A stretch of DNA of 64,000 bases, from assembly GCF_014279795.1 (NCBI RefSeq), contig NZ_CP047945.1, forward strand, positions 888,572-952,571, in the 5' to 3' direction. Origin of the DNA: Synechococcus sp. PROS-7-1. GTDB taxonomy: Bacteria > Cyanobacteriota > Cyanobacteriia > PCC-6307 > Cyanobiaceae. Below are positions 37,599-45,900 of this stretch, in pieces. The position numbers and the translations under genes are program-made. A model generated the notes under the pieces. The model was not told where the DNA came from. It was given only the letters and a program-made list of their open reading frames with translations, and did no database searches. The stretch's first letter is position 1; each line of letters starts with the position of its first letter.

Positions 37599-37966
37599 CA
37601 ACAGTCACCGCCCAGGAGTTGCTTCACCAGCGCGATTAACTCAGCCTTTTTGAAGTTCTCCAGCGGCCTCGGTGGTGGCACCACCCCATGGCGTTCCAGC
37701 TCCTTGGCCAGTTCGGCTTTGCGCAGCTTTGAGTAACCCGTGATGCCGTGCTCTTTGCACAAGCGTTTGAGTGTGGCCACCGTTTGCTGTTGGAAGCTGC
37801 CCTGGCCCAGCAAGGCCGCCATGCGTTCATGGCCCGTGAGTTGGGGAGTAACTGTTGCCGGCGCAGTGGCATTGCGCAGCTCCTGATCGAACTCCCTGAG
37901 ACTGCGGGCATCCGATGCCACAACGGCCCTGAGATTGGCGCGCAGGGCCTCAGCGATCTGTCCCAT
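37598..37966 (-). CDS. SAP/Rho-N-like small protein
   Basis: 122 residues. Two helix-extended-helix motifs resemble SAP or Rho N-terminal domains: TLKRLCKEHGITGYSKLRKA ending ELAKELERHG, and NFKKAELIALVKQLLG. Such motifs bind nucleic acids. The start overlaps the 3' end of the next gene by 17 bases, so the three genes 36407-37966 and the two upstream probably form one operon. Confidence 0.65.
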   Translation of the reverse strand: MGQIAEALRANLRAVVASDARSLREFDQELRNATAPATVTPQLTGHERMAALLGQGSFQQQTVATLKRLCKEHGITGYSKLRKAELAKELERHGVVPPPRPLENFKKAELIALVKQLLGGDC

Positions 37967-38432
37967 CAGTGCCCTCCAGGCTGAGTTGCACGGCTTGCTG
38001 CTTCTCCACGATGGCGGCGAGCTGTTGCTTCGTCCCGGTCCAGCGGCGGATGAAGCGGATCACAGCACCCACCAGCCGTCCGATGAAGCGGCCGCCCTGG
38101 TACGTGCTTTTCCCTTTTTGATACAGCCCGAATTCATTCACCAGGTCGTCGCCGGCGTCTTCCAGTTCGCCCACCACGTTGGTGACGATCTCCAGCATCT
38201 CGTAGGCCTCCTTGCGTACGGAGGCTTCCCGCTCAGCGATCAAACGCAGCTTCTGTTCCAGCTGATGCATGGCTTCTTGGCTGCGCTGGGCCTGTCCGCG
38301 GTACTGCCCCCGGCTCACCATCAGGCCCCGGTAGTTGTGGCGCAGGTGGAGGTAAAGCGTTTCCAGTGCACTCCGCTCGAGAGCCCCCGGATCGGAGGGG
38401 AAAGTGCCTGTGGGTGGATAAAGGATCGGCAT
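37950..38432 (-). CDS. Coiled-coil hypothetical protein
   Basis: 160 residues from the ATG giving MPILYPPTGTFPSDPGALER. A central coiled coil (AQRSQEAMHQLEQKLRLIAE and following) is followed by a basic-hydrophobic segment (GRFIGRLVGAVIRFIRRWTG) that could touch membranes or nucleic acid. The frame is open for 160 codons upstream, but that part has no plausible protein. Function unknown. Confidence 0.6.
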   Translation of the reverse strand: MPILYPPTGTFPSDPGALERSALETLYLHLRHNYRGLMVSRGQYRGQAQRSQEAMHQLEQKLRLIAEREASVRKEAYEMLEIVTNVVGELEDAGDDLVNEFGLYQKGKSTYQGGRFIGRLVGAVIRFIRRWTGTKQQLAAIVEKQQAVQLSLEGTDGTDR

Positions 38433-38446
38433 TATCTGATGCTCCT

Positions 38447-38695
38447 TCAGTTGCCGATGTTGAAAGCACGGAAGCGGTCGGCTCTCACCGCCATCCCCGC
38501 ATGTTCCACATAGGTGTTGCCATCGTTGAGTCGAAAGGGCCCCTGATCGGACGGCCATGAGGACGGCAATGGTTCGGCCTTGGATTCCGACTCGGGCATG
38601 GTGAGCACGATCAGAACCGCAACGCAGGTGTCGAGGATCAGCAGCGGGTCGAAGAGAGGAAGCATCGGAATCGGTGGATGCGTGGAATCCTCCAT
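38447..38695 (-). CDS. Small single-pass membrane protein, hypothetical
   Basis: 82 residues from the ATG giving MEDSTHPPIPMLPLFDPLLI; one transmembrane segment (FDPLLILDTCVAVLIVLTM) then a polar tail. A start at 38665 is the alternative. It is 14 bases upstream of the coiled-coil gene on the same strand, and a palindrome lies just above it at 38721. Confidence 0.5.
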   Translation of the reverse strand: MEDSTHPPIPMLPLFDPLLILDTCVAVLIVLTMPESESKAEPLPSSWPSDQGPFRLNDGNTYVEHAGMAVRADRFRAFNIGN

Positions 38696-38720
38696 AGCTT
38701 TGGCTGAAAGGCCTTTTGGA

Positions 38721-38747
38721 ACCTCCCCCAATCGGGGGAGAAGGTTC
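38721..38747. repeat. Intergenic palindrome (TCCCCC-N4-GGGGGA type)
   Basis: Core TCCCCC-AATC-GGGGGA at 38724-38739, with outer AACC / AAGGTT adding imperfect arms. It lies 26 bases before the start of the small membrane protein, in its promoter region. Confidence 0.65.
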
Positions 38748-38814
38748 TGAAAGTTGGATGAGCGTGGAAGCCGTCTCGCCGGTGAGAGGCTCAACGTTGA
38801 TCGCTCGTTCTGCC

Positions 38815-38893
38815 CCTGACCAGCACCGCGCCGATGCCGGCGCCAACCTCAAGCGGGCCCCCGAGCAGCTCAATGAAAACGAAGCTGGGGTGG
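38815..38893 (+). pseudogene. 5'-end relic of the gene at 44.4 kb
   Basis: About 70 bases align closely with 44435-44512, the first codons of the gene at 44432. The copy reads ADAGANLKRAPEQLNENEAG against ADADANLKRALEQLNENEAA. It then diverges and stops at 38961. It is on the same strand as the intact gene. The rest of 38696-39016 holds only the palindrome. Confidence 0.75.
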
Positions 38894-39016
38894 AGCGGTT
38901 GGGCATCATGAGTCGAAGGCCTGATCGACCCACTGAATTGAGGGTCTACCAGCTGCAGTGAAGGCCTCAACGCCACTTAGGATTTCTGTGTCTTTCGATA
39001 AGGACCGTTCGCGGCC

Positions 39017-40417
39017 TTGACCAAAAAAATCATTGTCGGCAGTGAGGAGTGGTGCTCCCTGCCAGGGCTTGGGCTGCCGGCAATCAAGGCACGGGTTGAC
39101 TCCGGCGCAGCAACGTCCTCCTTGCATGCCTTCAACATCGTGCCGTTTCAGCGCGATGGAGACCGGTGGATCAGTTTTGAAGTGCATCCGCTTCAGAACG
39201 ACCGTTCCGTGGTGATTCGCCATGAGTCGCCTGTGCTGGAACAGCGTGGTGTGCGCAACACCAGCGGCATCACCGAAACCCGCTATGTGATTCGTGAACA
39301 GCTGGTGCTCGGTGAAGAGAGCTGGCCGATTGAGCTCACCCTCACCAACCGCGATGCGATGGGCTATCGCATGCTGCTCGGCCGTGAAGCCATGGTGGGT
39401 CGCGTGTTGGTGGATCCCGAGGGCAGCCATCAACTCGGCGATCTCCGCCAGGACGAGCTCGAGGCGATGTATGCCCCTCTGCGCACCGAGCGCAATGGCC
39501 TGCGTATTGCCCTGCTGGCCTCGGACCCGGAGCTTTACAGCAACCGCCGTCTTCTGGAGGCCGGCGAGGAACGGGGCCACCGCATGGAGTTCCTCAATGT
39601 CAAGCAGTGCTACATGCGCTTGGATCCACAGAATCCTGAGATGCATTACCGGGGTGGCAATGTGCTGGAGCGCATCGATGCGGTGATTCCGCGGATTCGC
39701 CCCAGTGTCACCTTCTACGGCTGTGCGATCACACGACAGTTCGAGGCGATGGGCATCCGCGTGCTCAATGCCGCAGAACCGATCAAGCGCTCTCGCGACA
39801 AGCTTCTGGCGTCCCAGTTGTTTGTGCGGCACGGCCTGAACATGCCGGTCACCGGCTTTGCCAGCTCACCTCTCGACACCAAAGACCTGATCAAGATGGT
39901 GGGTGGTGCCCCGTTGATCCTCAAGTTGCTGGAGGGAGCTCAGGGGCGTGGTGTTGTGTTGGCTGAGACCCAGAAAGCGGCAGAAAGTGTGATCAACGCC
40001 ATGAAAAGCCTGAACGCCAACCTTCTGGTGCAGGAATTCATCAAGGAAGCAGGTGGAAAAGATCTGCGTTGTTTCGTGATCGGCGGCAAAGTTGTTTCCG
40101 CGATTGAACGCACGGCTGCGGTCGGAGATTTTCGCTCCAATATTCATCAAGGTGGGTCGGCCCAGGCCGTGCGCATCCGCCCGGAAGAACGCAAGTTGGC
40201 TGTTTCGGCGACCCGTGCCCTCGGGTTGGATGTCGCCGGAGTTGACATCATTCGCTCTGAGCGAGGCCCTCTGCTGTTGGAGGTGAATTCAAGTCCTGGC
40301 TTGGAGGGCATTGAAACGGCCACAGGCAAGGATCTGGCCGGCTTGATGATTCAAGAAATCGAGCGAAAACTGGGCTGGGTCCGCACACGCTTATCGGAAC
40401 CTCTGGTCGCTTGTTGA
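39017..40417 (+). CDS. RimB-like protease domain fused to RimK-like ATP-grasp ligase
   Basis: 466 residues with a TTG start. The first 145 residues form a retropepsin-like RimB/DUF785 domain ([20 protein letters not shown] with the DSGA active aspartate, and [18 protein letters not shown]). Residues 160-455 are Rim[55 protein letters not shown] and [20 protein letters not shown]. RimK adds glutamate to proteins or makes poly-glutamate; RimB cleaves such chains. The two are often separate neighbouring genes; here they are one polypeptide. Confidence 0.92.
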   Translation: MTKKIIVGSEEWCSLPGLGLPAIKARVDSGAATSSLHAFNIVPFQRDGDRWISFEVHPLQNDRSVVIRHESPVLEQRGVRNTSGITETRYVIREQLVLGEESWPIELTLTNRDAMGYRMLLGREAMVGRVLVDPEGSHQLGDLRQDELEAMYAPLRTERNGLRIALLASDPELYSNRRLLEAGEERGHRMEFLNVKQCYMRLDPQNPEMHYRGGNVLERIDAVIPRIRPSVTFYGCAITRQFEAMGIRVLNAAEPIKRSRDKLLASQLFVRHGLNMPVTGFASSPLDTKDLIKMVGGAPLILKLLEGAQGRGVVLAETQKAAESVINAMKSLNANLLVQEFIKEAGGKDLRCFVIGGKVVSAIERTAAVGDFRSNIHQGGSAQAVRIRPEERKLAVSATRALGLDVAGVDIIRSERGPLLLEVNSSPGLEGIETATGKDLAGLMIQEIERKLGWVRTRLSEPLVAC

Positions 40418-40581
40418 TCTGGATCCTGCTGGATTCGTCTCGGCCCTTTCTCAAGCAAAGTATCGATGCTCTGTTTTAAAAGCCCTTCGATGCTGGCACT
40501 GCTGGTGTTGGTGATTTGGATGAGTTCGATTTCATGGCGTCTATCGCGAAAGGCGTTGTAAGTGGCGACCAGGGCTAGTCA

Positions 40582-40683
40582 TTGCCATTCCCTTTGCTTA
40601 TCATCACTGATGTGCTGATCTGGCTCATCGCTGGCTTCATCCTCAGCCGGGTGTTCAGCAAGAGCCGCAGAACTAGGAACTGA
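40582..40683 (+). pseudogene. rmuC 5'-end relic (33-codon open frame)
   Basis: From a TTG the frame reads LLIITDVLIWLIAGFILSRV, then FSKSRR and a stop, against LLFITGVLAGLIAGFILSRL FSKGRS in intact rmuC. Only the membrane anchor is present. The frame is uninterrupted, so a functional small membrane protein is not excluded. Same strand as rmuC at 20.3 kb. Confidence 0.75.
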
Positions 40684-40742
40684 GAGGCCAGGGCGAGCTG
40701 TTAGCTGGATCCAGCGAAAAGTCAATGAGGCATGAGAACAGA

Positions 40743-41108
40743 ATGAAAGCATTGTTCACATCATTCCCCGCATCCGACTATGCCGCCAGCAAACGATTTT
40801 ATGAAAGGGTGATTGGTCTGCGGTTGCTGAGGGAGTTCGACGGTGAACCGCACAGGTTCACGAACTACGATCTCGGCGGCATGATGTTAAAAGTGTATGA
40901 GTGGCAAGAGAAGTACTACGGAGTCGGCCACTCGGGTTTGTTTATCGAGACAGACGATCTCGACGAAGTGGTGAATCGGATTCGCAGCCTCGGTGGGAAG
41001 ACCACAGACATCGTTGTGCACACATGGGGTGGCCGAAGTTGCTCTGTTACCGATCCTTTCGGGACTATCTTCGATCTGATCGATTCGAATCAGAAAGGAA
41101 ATACTTAA
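40743..41108 (+). CDS. VOC-family (glyoxalase/dioxygenase-like) protein
   Basis: 121 residues from the ATG giving MKALFTSFPASDYAASKRFY; a start 6 codons upstream is possible. One vicinal-oxygen-chelate half-domain pair: FYERVIGLRLLREFDGEPHR, then HSGLFIETDDLDEVVNRIRS and CSVTDPFGTIFDLIDSN. The terminal metal acid (E) is not obvious. Base composition is AT-richer than the core, like the peptidase gene that follows on the other strand. Substrate unknown. Confidence 0.82.
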   Translation: MKALFTSFPASDYAASKRFYERVIGLRLLREFDGEPHRFTNYDLGGMMLKVYEWQEKYYGVGHSGLFIETDDLDEVVNRIRSLGGKTTDIVVHTWGGRSCSVTDPFGTIFDLIDSNQKGNT

Positions 41109-41301
41109 CCAGTTGGATGCACCGTTGTATCCGGAAGAAGACTCGTCTCTCGTTGTGGTGGAGTATGAATCGACGTAAAACCCAGCTGTATTCGAGGGCC
41201 AGGCACGCGTGCGCCGACGCTTTTGCTGAGTCAAAAGACGCCGCTTTGATCACTTATAAAGACTGTTTCTGCAGTGTTTTCATCTCGTTTTATCACTTCA
41301 T

Positions 41302-43338
41302 TTAAAGGTATCTCCTGTACCACTGGAGAACTTTCTCCATCAGCTTGACCGTGTTATTGCGATCCTTGAAGTAGTGGCCTTCGCCTTCGAAGAGGATGAG
41401 TTCGGTTGGAACCTTGTTTTTTTTCAGCGCTGCATACAACTCCCGGGCCTGCCCGACTGGCGTTCGCTTGTCGACAGTGCCTTGGTAGATCAGAGTTGGC
41501 GTTGATGCGTGCTGGGCATGATTCACTGGCGATCGCTCGGCATAAAGTTCTGGGTTCTCCTCGGGGGTTCCCAACAGGAGCGTGGTAAACATTCCGGGTA
41601 TTATCGATGTGTTCCAGAGTGTTTTCCAGTTCGCGATCACTCCTCCGGCGACAGCGACCTTGAAGCGATTCGTTTGCGTGATGGCCCATGGAGTCATGAA
41701 TCCCCCATAACTGAAACCGCCAATGCCAAGGCGCTCGGGATCGGCTATTCCAGACGAAATCAGTGAATCGACTCCGCTCATGATGTCGACATAGTCAACA
41801 CCCCCTAAATCACCAACAATTGCGTCTGCATATTTGGTCCCACCGCCTCTCGATCCTCTTGGGTTTGGGAGAAAGACCGCGTAACCGTGGGAAGCCAGAA
41901 ACTGTCCCCAGCCGATGTAGCCCTCCTGCCAGCCATTCCACCAAGCCCAATAGGGACCGCCATGGATCAGAGTGATCAGCGGTAAGGGTGTATTGAGAGC
42001 CTGCCCGTTGGGCTTGATCAGCATTCCATGAATCACTTCCTTGTCATTTTTGTTCCGCCATGTCACTTCTTCGATCGGTGACAATCTGAGATTTTGTATG
42101 TCTGGATTGAGAGCTGTCAGCTTCCGCCTCTCTCCCGATCGGCTGAGCCAGACATCTGCTGGAGATGTGGCAGACTCTTTGAGATAGAGAAAGTCGCCCT
42201 GATCACTGAAGCTGAATGTTGTGAATGTTGGCGACTCTGAAAGCCAGTCCACAGAGGCCCTCTCGAGTGCGGTAGTGGCGCCTGTTCTGATGTCTATCGT
42301 CGCAATAATCCCATTGTTCTTATCCAGAATCTTGGTTCTCAGCGAGGTTGAATCCGGGGCCCATTCCACCTCAAGAATGTCGCCGCTCTGGCTCATTGGC
42401 AGGGCTGTCACCGTGCCGGCCTTGACGTTAAGAAGCATGGGAACAACAGAAGCCCTTGTGGCTGATGGCCCGAGGAAAAAGACATAGTTCCCATCTGGAG
42501 ACCATCGAATCAGAGTGAAGTAGCCCGTGTCGAGGGTGAAATCCTTGATGGTGCGTTGTGATGCGATGTCGACAAGCGACAGTGATTTCTTGGCAAACCA
42601 ACCCTCGTAACCTGTTGCCGTATTCCTTAGAACTGCAAGTGTGGATGAATCGGGCCCCCATGAAAAGTCAATGAGGTGCTCATCGTCTTTGAGCACTGGT
42701 CTGGCTAATTTCCTGTGAATATTTACACTGAACAATTTGAGCTTCCCTGAGCCCAGCGATTCGGCCCCTTCTTTCTGCTCCGCCTGGGCGATGAAGGCGA
42801 TGGTTTCGCTGTCAGGTGCCCAGCGAAACGCCTTGACTTGATGATGCAATGTTGTCAGCGGAGTGGGGTTGGACCCGTCGGCATCGGCAATGAAGATCTG
42901 AGCGCTCTCGGCAGCTTCTGGTTTTGCCGATTGACTGGCGCGCCTGGCCACGAAGGCCAGGCGTCGTCCATTGGGTGACCAGGCCGGCGACCAGGATTCG
43001 GCAAGATCCGTGAATGGCTGGTTCCATTTCTGATCTTGATCCAGTGCTTTGATCCAGATCGTTCTTGTGGAGAGCCACTTCGGTGATTTCTCCTGATTGG
43101 GGGTGTTCAACACGAACGCGCCAAACGTTCCCCGCGGCGACATCTGCAGGTCAGTTGCTTTTCTGACTTTTACAAAATCAACCGGCTCGGCAACTCTCGT
43201 TTGCGCCACTGTTGGGACTGCGCTCGAGATCAAGCAACAGGAGGCTAATGAGATGAACTTGAGAATGCTCTCAAGAAAGCCGTTGACCGCTTTGTGTTTG
43301 CTGATTGAATTAAAAGATGCCGGTGAAAATATTGCCAT
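41302..43338 (-). CDS. Prolyl-oligopeptidase-family (S9) serine peptidase, exported
   Basis: 678 residues. A signal peptide at the N-terminus (ILKFISLASCCLISSAVPTV, cut near AQT). A WD40/PD40-like propeller from about residue 60 to 390, then the alpha/beta-hydrolase domain: HGGPYWAWWNGWQEGYIGWG, Ser in GGFSYGGFMTPW, Asp in YQGTVDKRTPVGQ and His in GEGHYFKDR. It probably trims peptides outside the cytoplasm. GC is visibly lower than in the flanking core genes, which suggests acquisition. A palindrome with a third half-site lies upstream at 43412. Confidence 0.9.
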   Translation of the reverse strand: MAIFSPASFNSISKHKAVNGFLESILKFISLASCCLISSAVPTVAQTRVAEPVDFVKVRKATDLQMSPRGTFGAFVLNTPNQEKSPKWLSTRTIWIKALDQDQKWNQPFTDLAESWSPAWSPNGRRLAFVARRASQSAKPEAAESAQIFIADADGSNPTPLTTLHHQVKAFRWAPDSETIAFIAQAEQKEGAESLGSGKLKLFSVNIHRKLARPVLKDDEHLIDFSWGPDSSTLAVLRNTATGYEGWFAKKSLSLVDIASQRTIKDFTLDTGYFTLIRWSPDGNYVFFLGPSATRASVVPMLLNVKAGTVTALPMSQSGDILEVEWAPDSTSLRTKILDKNNGIIATIDIRTGATTALERASVDWLSESPTFTTFSFSDQGDFLYLKESATSPADVWLSRSGERRKLTALNPDIQNLRLSPIEEVTWRNKNDKEVIHGMLIKPNGQALNTPLPLITLIHGGPYWAWWNGWQEGYIGWGQFLASHGYAVFLPNPRGSRGGGTKYADAIVGDLGGVDYVDIMSGVDSLISSGIADPERLGIGGFSYGGFMTPWAITQTNRFKVAVAGGVIANWKTLWNTSIIPGMFTTLLLGTPEENPELYAERSPVNHAQHASTPTLIYQGTVDKRTPVGQARELYAALKKNKVPTELILFEGEGHYFKDRNNTVKLMEKVLQWYRRYL

Positions 43339-43411
43339 TTCTTTTCTGTCAATTCGCTTTGATTCCTAACTGATAGCAACATCTGCCTCAACAAGCTGTC
43401 GAGCGCAATGA

Positions 43412-43466
43412 TTGTGTCAATTCAACACAATTTGGCTCAACGTAAGAGGCGTTGCGTCAACACAAT
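43412..43466. promoter_or_regulatory. Candidate operator: TTGTGT-N7-ACACAA plus a repeated half-site
   Basis: TTGTGT (43412-43417) and ACACAA (43425-43430) form an inverted repeat. The half-site TCAACACAAT occurs at 43422-43431 and again at 43457-43466. It lies in the 269-base gap between the divergently placed peptidase promoter and the lipoprotein stop, 74 bases from the peptidase start. Confidence 0.5.
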
Positions 43467-43607
43467 GTCCATATCGCTGCGGATTGACGGGATCTCGGCA
43501 GAGGTGAGGCCTACTTGTTATGCAACGGTTCTCACGTTCTGTGAAATCCGCTCGACCAGTGTTTGAAGCAAAGGCTGAAAACCAAGCGCCAGGGTTACCG
43601 ATCCTTC

Positions 43608-44348
43608 TCAGGGGCTGCTCACTGTGATGCGGTTGCCGTACCCGCCGATCTCCTCCAGTTCAAAGGAGTGATGGCCGCTCATCGCCCAGCGCTGCCCGGA
43701 GCTGTCGACCATCTCCCGGCGATCGGTCGTGGGCGCACCGACCGGCGTGAAGGTGAAGATCGGCTGCTCGGCGTGGGAGAAGTAAATCGTGAAGCCATCC
43801 TTCGCGGCAGGCTCTGTACGGCAGGTGGACGCAATCTCGTTGAGCGTGCATTGCAGTGGCCACTCAGGCTTGCTGGCCTGCTCCTCGCTCAGTGCCGTGA
43901 GGTCTGGATACTTGCCGCGAACGGCCCCTTGGGCGTCGTAGGTCACCACCTTGAGGGTCTTTGACCCATCCAGCGGCTTGGCCAGCTGGATCACGGCCAC
44001 ACCGGTTGGGCATGGATCTGGCTGAAGCGTGAGCCTGACGACGGCATAGGCCAGCTCCGTCGGCTCAGTGGGCGCAATCAGCTGATCGGGGAAGCGACCG
44101 TTCTCCCCATTGGGCAGGGTCTCAGCGCTGTACTCGCTGTCGCAGACACCATTCAGGTCATTGCCCCATCGCACCCGCTTGGGCTCGACGGTGAGCACAT
44201 CCAACACGGCGCGCCCAGCGGTGCTGTTGCCTTGCCAGCGCCCCAGGAACACGCTGTCCAAGTTCGATGCTGGCTTGGGCTGACTGCAGGCGCCGAGCAG
44301 AACGGCCGCCGCCAGCGGGGCCATCAGTTGGCGGGTGATCCTGTGCAT
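43608..44348 (-). CDS. Putative lipoprotein
   Basis: 246 residues from the ATG giving MHRITRQLMAPLAAAVLLGA, with lipobox LLGAC. The mature protein is a soluble domain with cysteine pairs (LNGVCDSEYS, PDPCPTGVAV, PLQCTLNEIASTCRTEPAAK), probably disulphide-bonded, in an envelope location. No family recognised. Confidence 0.65.
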   Translation of the reverse strand: MHRITRQLMAPLAAAVLLGACSQPKPASNLDSVFLGRWQGNSTAGRAVLDVLTVEPKRVRWGNDLNGVCDSEYSAETLPNGENGRFPDQLIAPTEPTELAYAVVRLTLQPDPCPTGVAVIQLAKPLDGSKTLKVVTYDAQGAVRGKYPDLTALSEEQASKPEWPLQCTLNEIASTCRTEPAAKDGFTIYFSHAEQPIFTFTPVGAPTTDRREMVDSSGQRWAMSGHHSFELEEIGGYGNRITVSSP

Positions 44349-44431
44349 CGCAGCCAAGCCTTGGGCTTTCACAGTCTGATGATTCCCTGATGGCAATGAC
44401 ATCGTGGAACCAGCCCTCCGCTTGATGTCCC

Positions 44432-45046
44432 TTGGCCAGCCCCGCCGATGCCGACGCCAACCTCAAGCGGGCCCTCGAGCAGCTCAATGAAAACGAAGCG
44501 GCGGTGGCCGAGGCGATCAATGAGGCCCGGGCTGAACACTCCCGCAGCGAACCGCCGCTCACTGGGCCGGAGTTGCTCGAACGCATCGATGAATTGGCGG
44601 CGCAGCGCTCGCTCGACAGCCAGGACGCCGCGATCCTTTGCCATTGGCCCGATGCCGCCTCGATCGGTCAGGCCTGGTTTGCGCTCAAACACCCTGGTCA
44701 GAGCGTGCCCAGCCCGATGCTGGTGCTCGATGCCTATCTGGTGGGGGCGCCGCCGTTTCTGAGCAAGGCCCAGCGGGATCAGGTGAGCGACTGGTACCGC
44801 AGCCAGGTGTCGGCCAATCCTGAGTACACCGACGCGGTGACCGGTGCGGCCAAGGCCTTTGTGCTCATCGGTGATCTCAATGCCAGTGCCGCCGGCATGG
44901 CCTGGCAGACGATCATTCCCGATCTGCTCGCCAAGGGCCACAACCTGGCGTTCAACGTCACCAAGGAACAGGTCACGGCGGCCGCCGCCCGCTGGATCGT
45001 GGCGGTGGCTGATACCTTCACGCCACCCTCGCTCACTGGCCAATGA
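44432..45046 (+). CDS. Hypothetical protein, helical
   Basis: 204 residues with a TTG start. N-terminal coiled-coil-like segment (ANLKRALEQLNENEAAVAEA), then two helical blocks (ELLERIDELAAQRSL; AFVLIGDLNASAAGMAWQTI). No family recognised. A relic copy of its first 25 codons lies at 38.8 kb. Its stop overlaps the start of the next gene (ATGA), suggesting coupling. Confidence 0.65.
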   Translation: MASPADADANLKRALEQLNENEAAVAEAINEARAEHSRSEPPLTGPELLERIDELAAQRSLDSQDAAILCHWPDAASIGQAWFALKHPGQSVPSPMLVLDAYLVGAPPFLSKAQRDQVSDWYRSQVSANPEYTDAVTGAAKAFVLIGDLNASAAGMAWQTIIPDLLAKGHNLAFNVTKEQVTAAAARWIVAVADTFTPPSLTGQ

Positions 45047-45387
45047 GGTTGTTGATGCGGAATCCACCCACGCTCGTTGTTGCTCTGGGGCTTGCCGCTG
45101 CATGGCTCCCAAGCGCCCTGGCCCAGCAACCGGTGCGTCCGTTGCCCAAGGTTGGCTCCTGTCCGATTGGGTATTACACCTCCAGCAGTTACTGCGTACC
45201 CAGCAAAAACGGCAACGTCAGAGGGGCGATTGAAAAAGTCGGCAATGGCTGCCCCATCGGGTTTTACGCATCGGGTAGCTACTGCCTGAGCAGCCCCAGC
45301 AACCAACGCCAGGCGATTGAGAAAACGGGCAATGGCTGTCCGATTGGTTGGTTCAGCTCAGGGCGCTATTGCGTTCAAAGCCGCTGA
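45043..45387 (+). CDS. Secreted cysteine-rich repeat protein
   Basis: 114 residues with a signal peptide (TLVVALGLAAAWLPSALA-Q). The mature part is three tandem repeats of about 30 residues: SCPIGYYTSSSYCVPS, GCPIGFYASGSYCLSS and GCPIGWFSSGRYCVQS, each with two cysteines and the core CPIGxYxSGxYC. The repeats are near-identical in sequence and spacing, joined by an AIEKxGN linker. Function unknown; a small extracellular or surface protein is inferred. Confidence 0.65.
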   Translation: MRLLMRNPPTLVVALGLAAAWLPSALAQQPVRPLPKVGSCPIGYYTSSSYCVPSKNGNVRGAIEKVGNGCPIGFYASGSYCLSSPSNQRQAIEKTGNGCPIGWFSSGRYCVQSR

Positions 45388-45389
45388 AG

Positions 45390-45408
45390 TATCCCTGAAT
45401 GGGGGACG
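45390..45408. repeat. Imperfect intergenic palindrome (TCCCT-N4-GGGGA type)
   Basis: TATCCCTGAATGGGGGA is an imperfect member of the palindrome family. It lies between the repeat-protein stop and the YqaE-like gene. Confidence 0.4.
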
Positions 45409-45439
45409 TGGCTAGCAAGAAGGAGTCATCTTCAGACCC

Positions 45440-45646
45440 ATGACGTTCGGCGACCTCCTTCGCATCATCCTGGCCTTCTTCTTGCCGCCCCTGGCGGTGG
45501 CCACCCAGGTGGGTCTCACCGGTGCGTTCTGGCTCAATCTGCTCTTCTGGTTGCTCAGCTTCGGAGGGCTGGGGCTGCCATTCATGGCCATCATGTGGCC
45601 TGTGGCAGTGATCCACGCGATCTACATCTGCGTGACCCGCAAGTGA
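45440..45646 (+). CDS. YqaE/Pmp3-family membrane protein
   Basis: 68 residues with two transmembrane segments (IILAFFLPPLAVATQVG and LLFWLLSFGGLGLPFMAIM). LPPLAV and the GLPFMAIMWPVAVIHAIYI end match the Pmp3/YqaE family of small stress-related membrane proteins. Family members influence membrane potential and salt tolerance in other organisms; the role here is inferred. Confidence 0.8.
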   Translation: MTFGDLLRIILAFFLPPLAVATQVGLTGAFWLNLLFWLLSFGGLGLPFMAIMWPVAVIHAIYICVTRK

Positions 45647-45737
45647 GGGCTGGTGGTCCACGCTGATGTTGCGTGCCCAAGGTCAAGAAATGGCACGGTT
45701 CCCTTCATCAGCATCAAAAGGGCTCGAAGCTGCATCC

Positions 45738-45893
45738 ATGGGATTGATGCACTGCCCCCTCTGTGTTGGCCTGGCCGTTGTTTCGGCAGCTCGCTTCTCG
45801 GCCTACGTTGTGATGCTGCTGCAGCTGGAGCTGATGCGCACGGATGGCTCTGAGCATCCGGCCGATCTGCTGGGAACCCTTCTGGAGCTCTGA
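45738..45893 (+). CDS. Possible small protein
   Basis: 51 residues from an internal ATG (MGLMHCPLCVGLAVVSAARF), ending 7 bases before the next gene. One CxxC (CPLC) and a hydrophobic stretch. A longer frame from 45666 exists. Only weak support: no recognised family. Confidence 0.35.
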   Translation: MGLMHCPLCVGLAVVSAARFSAYVVMLLQLELMRTDGSEHPADLLGTLLEL

Positions 45894-45900
45894 AGCGCAC

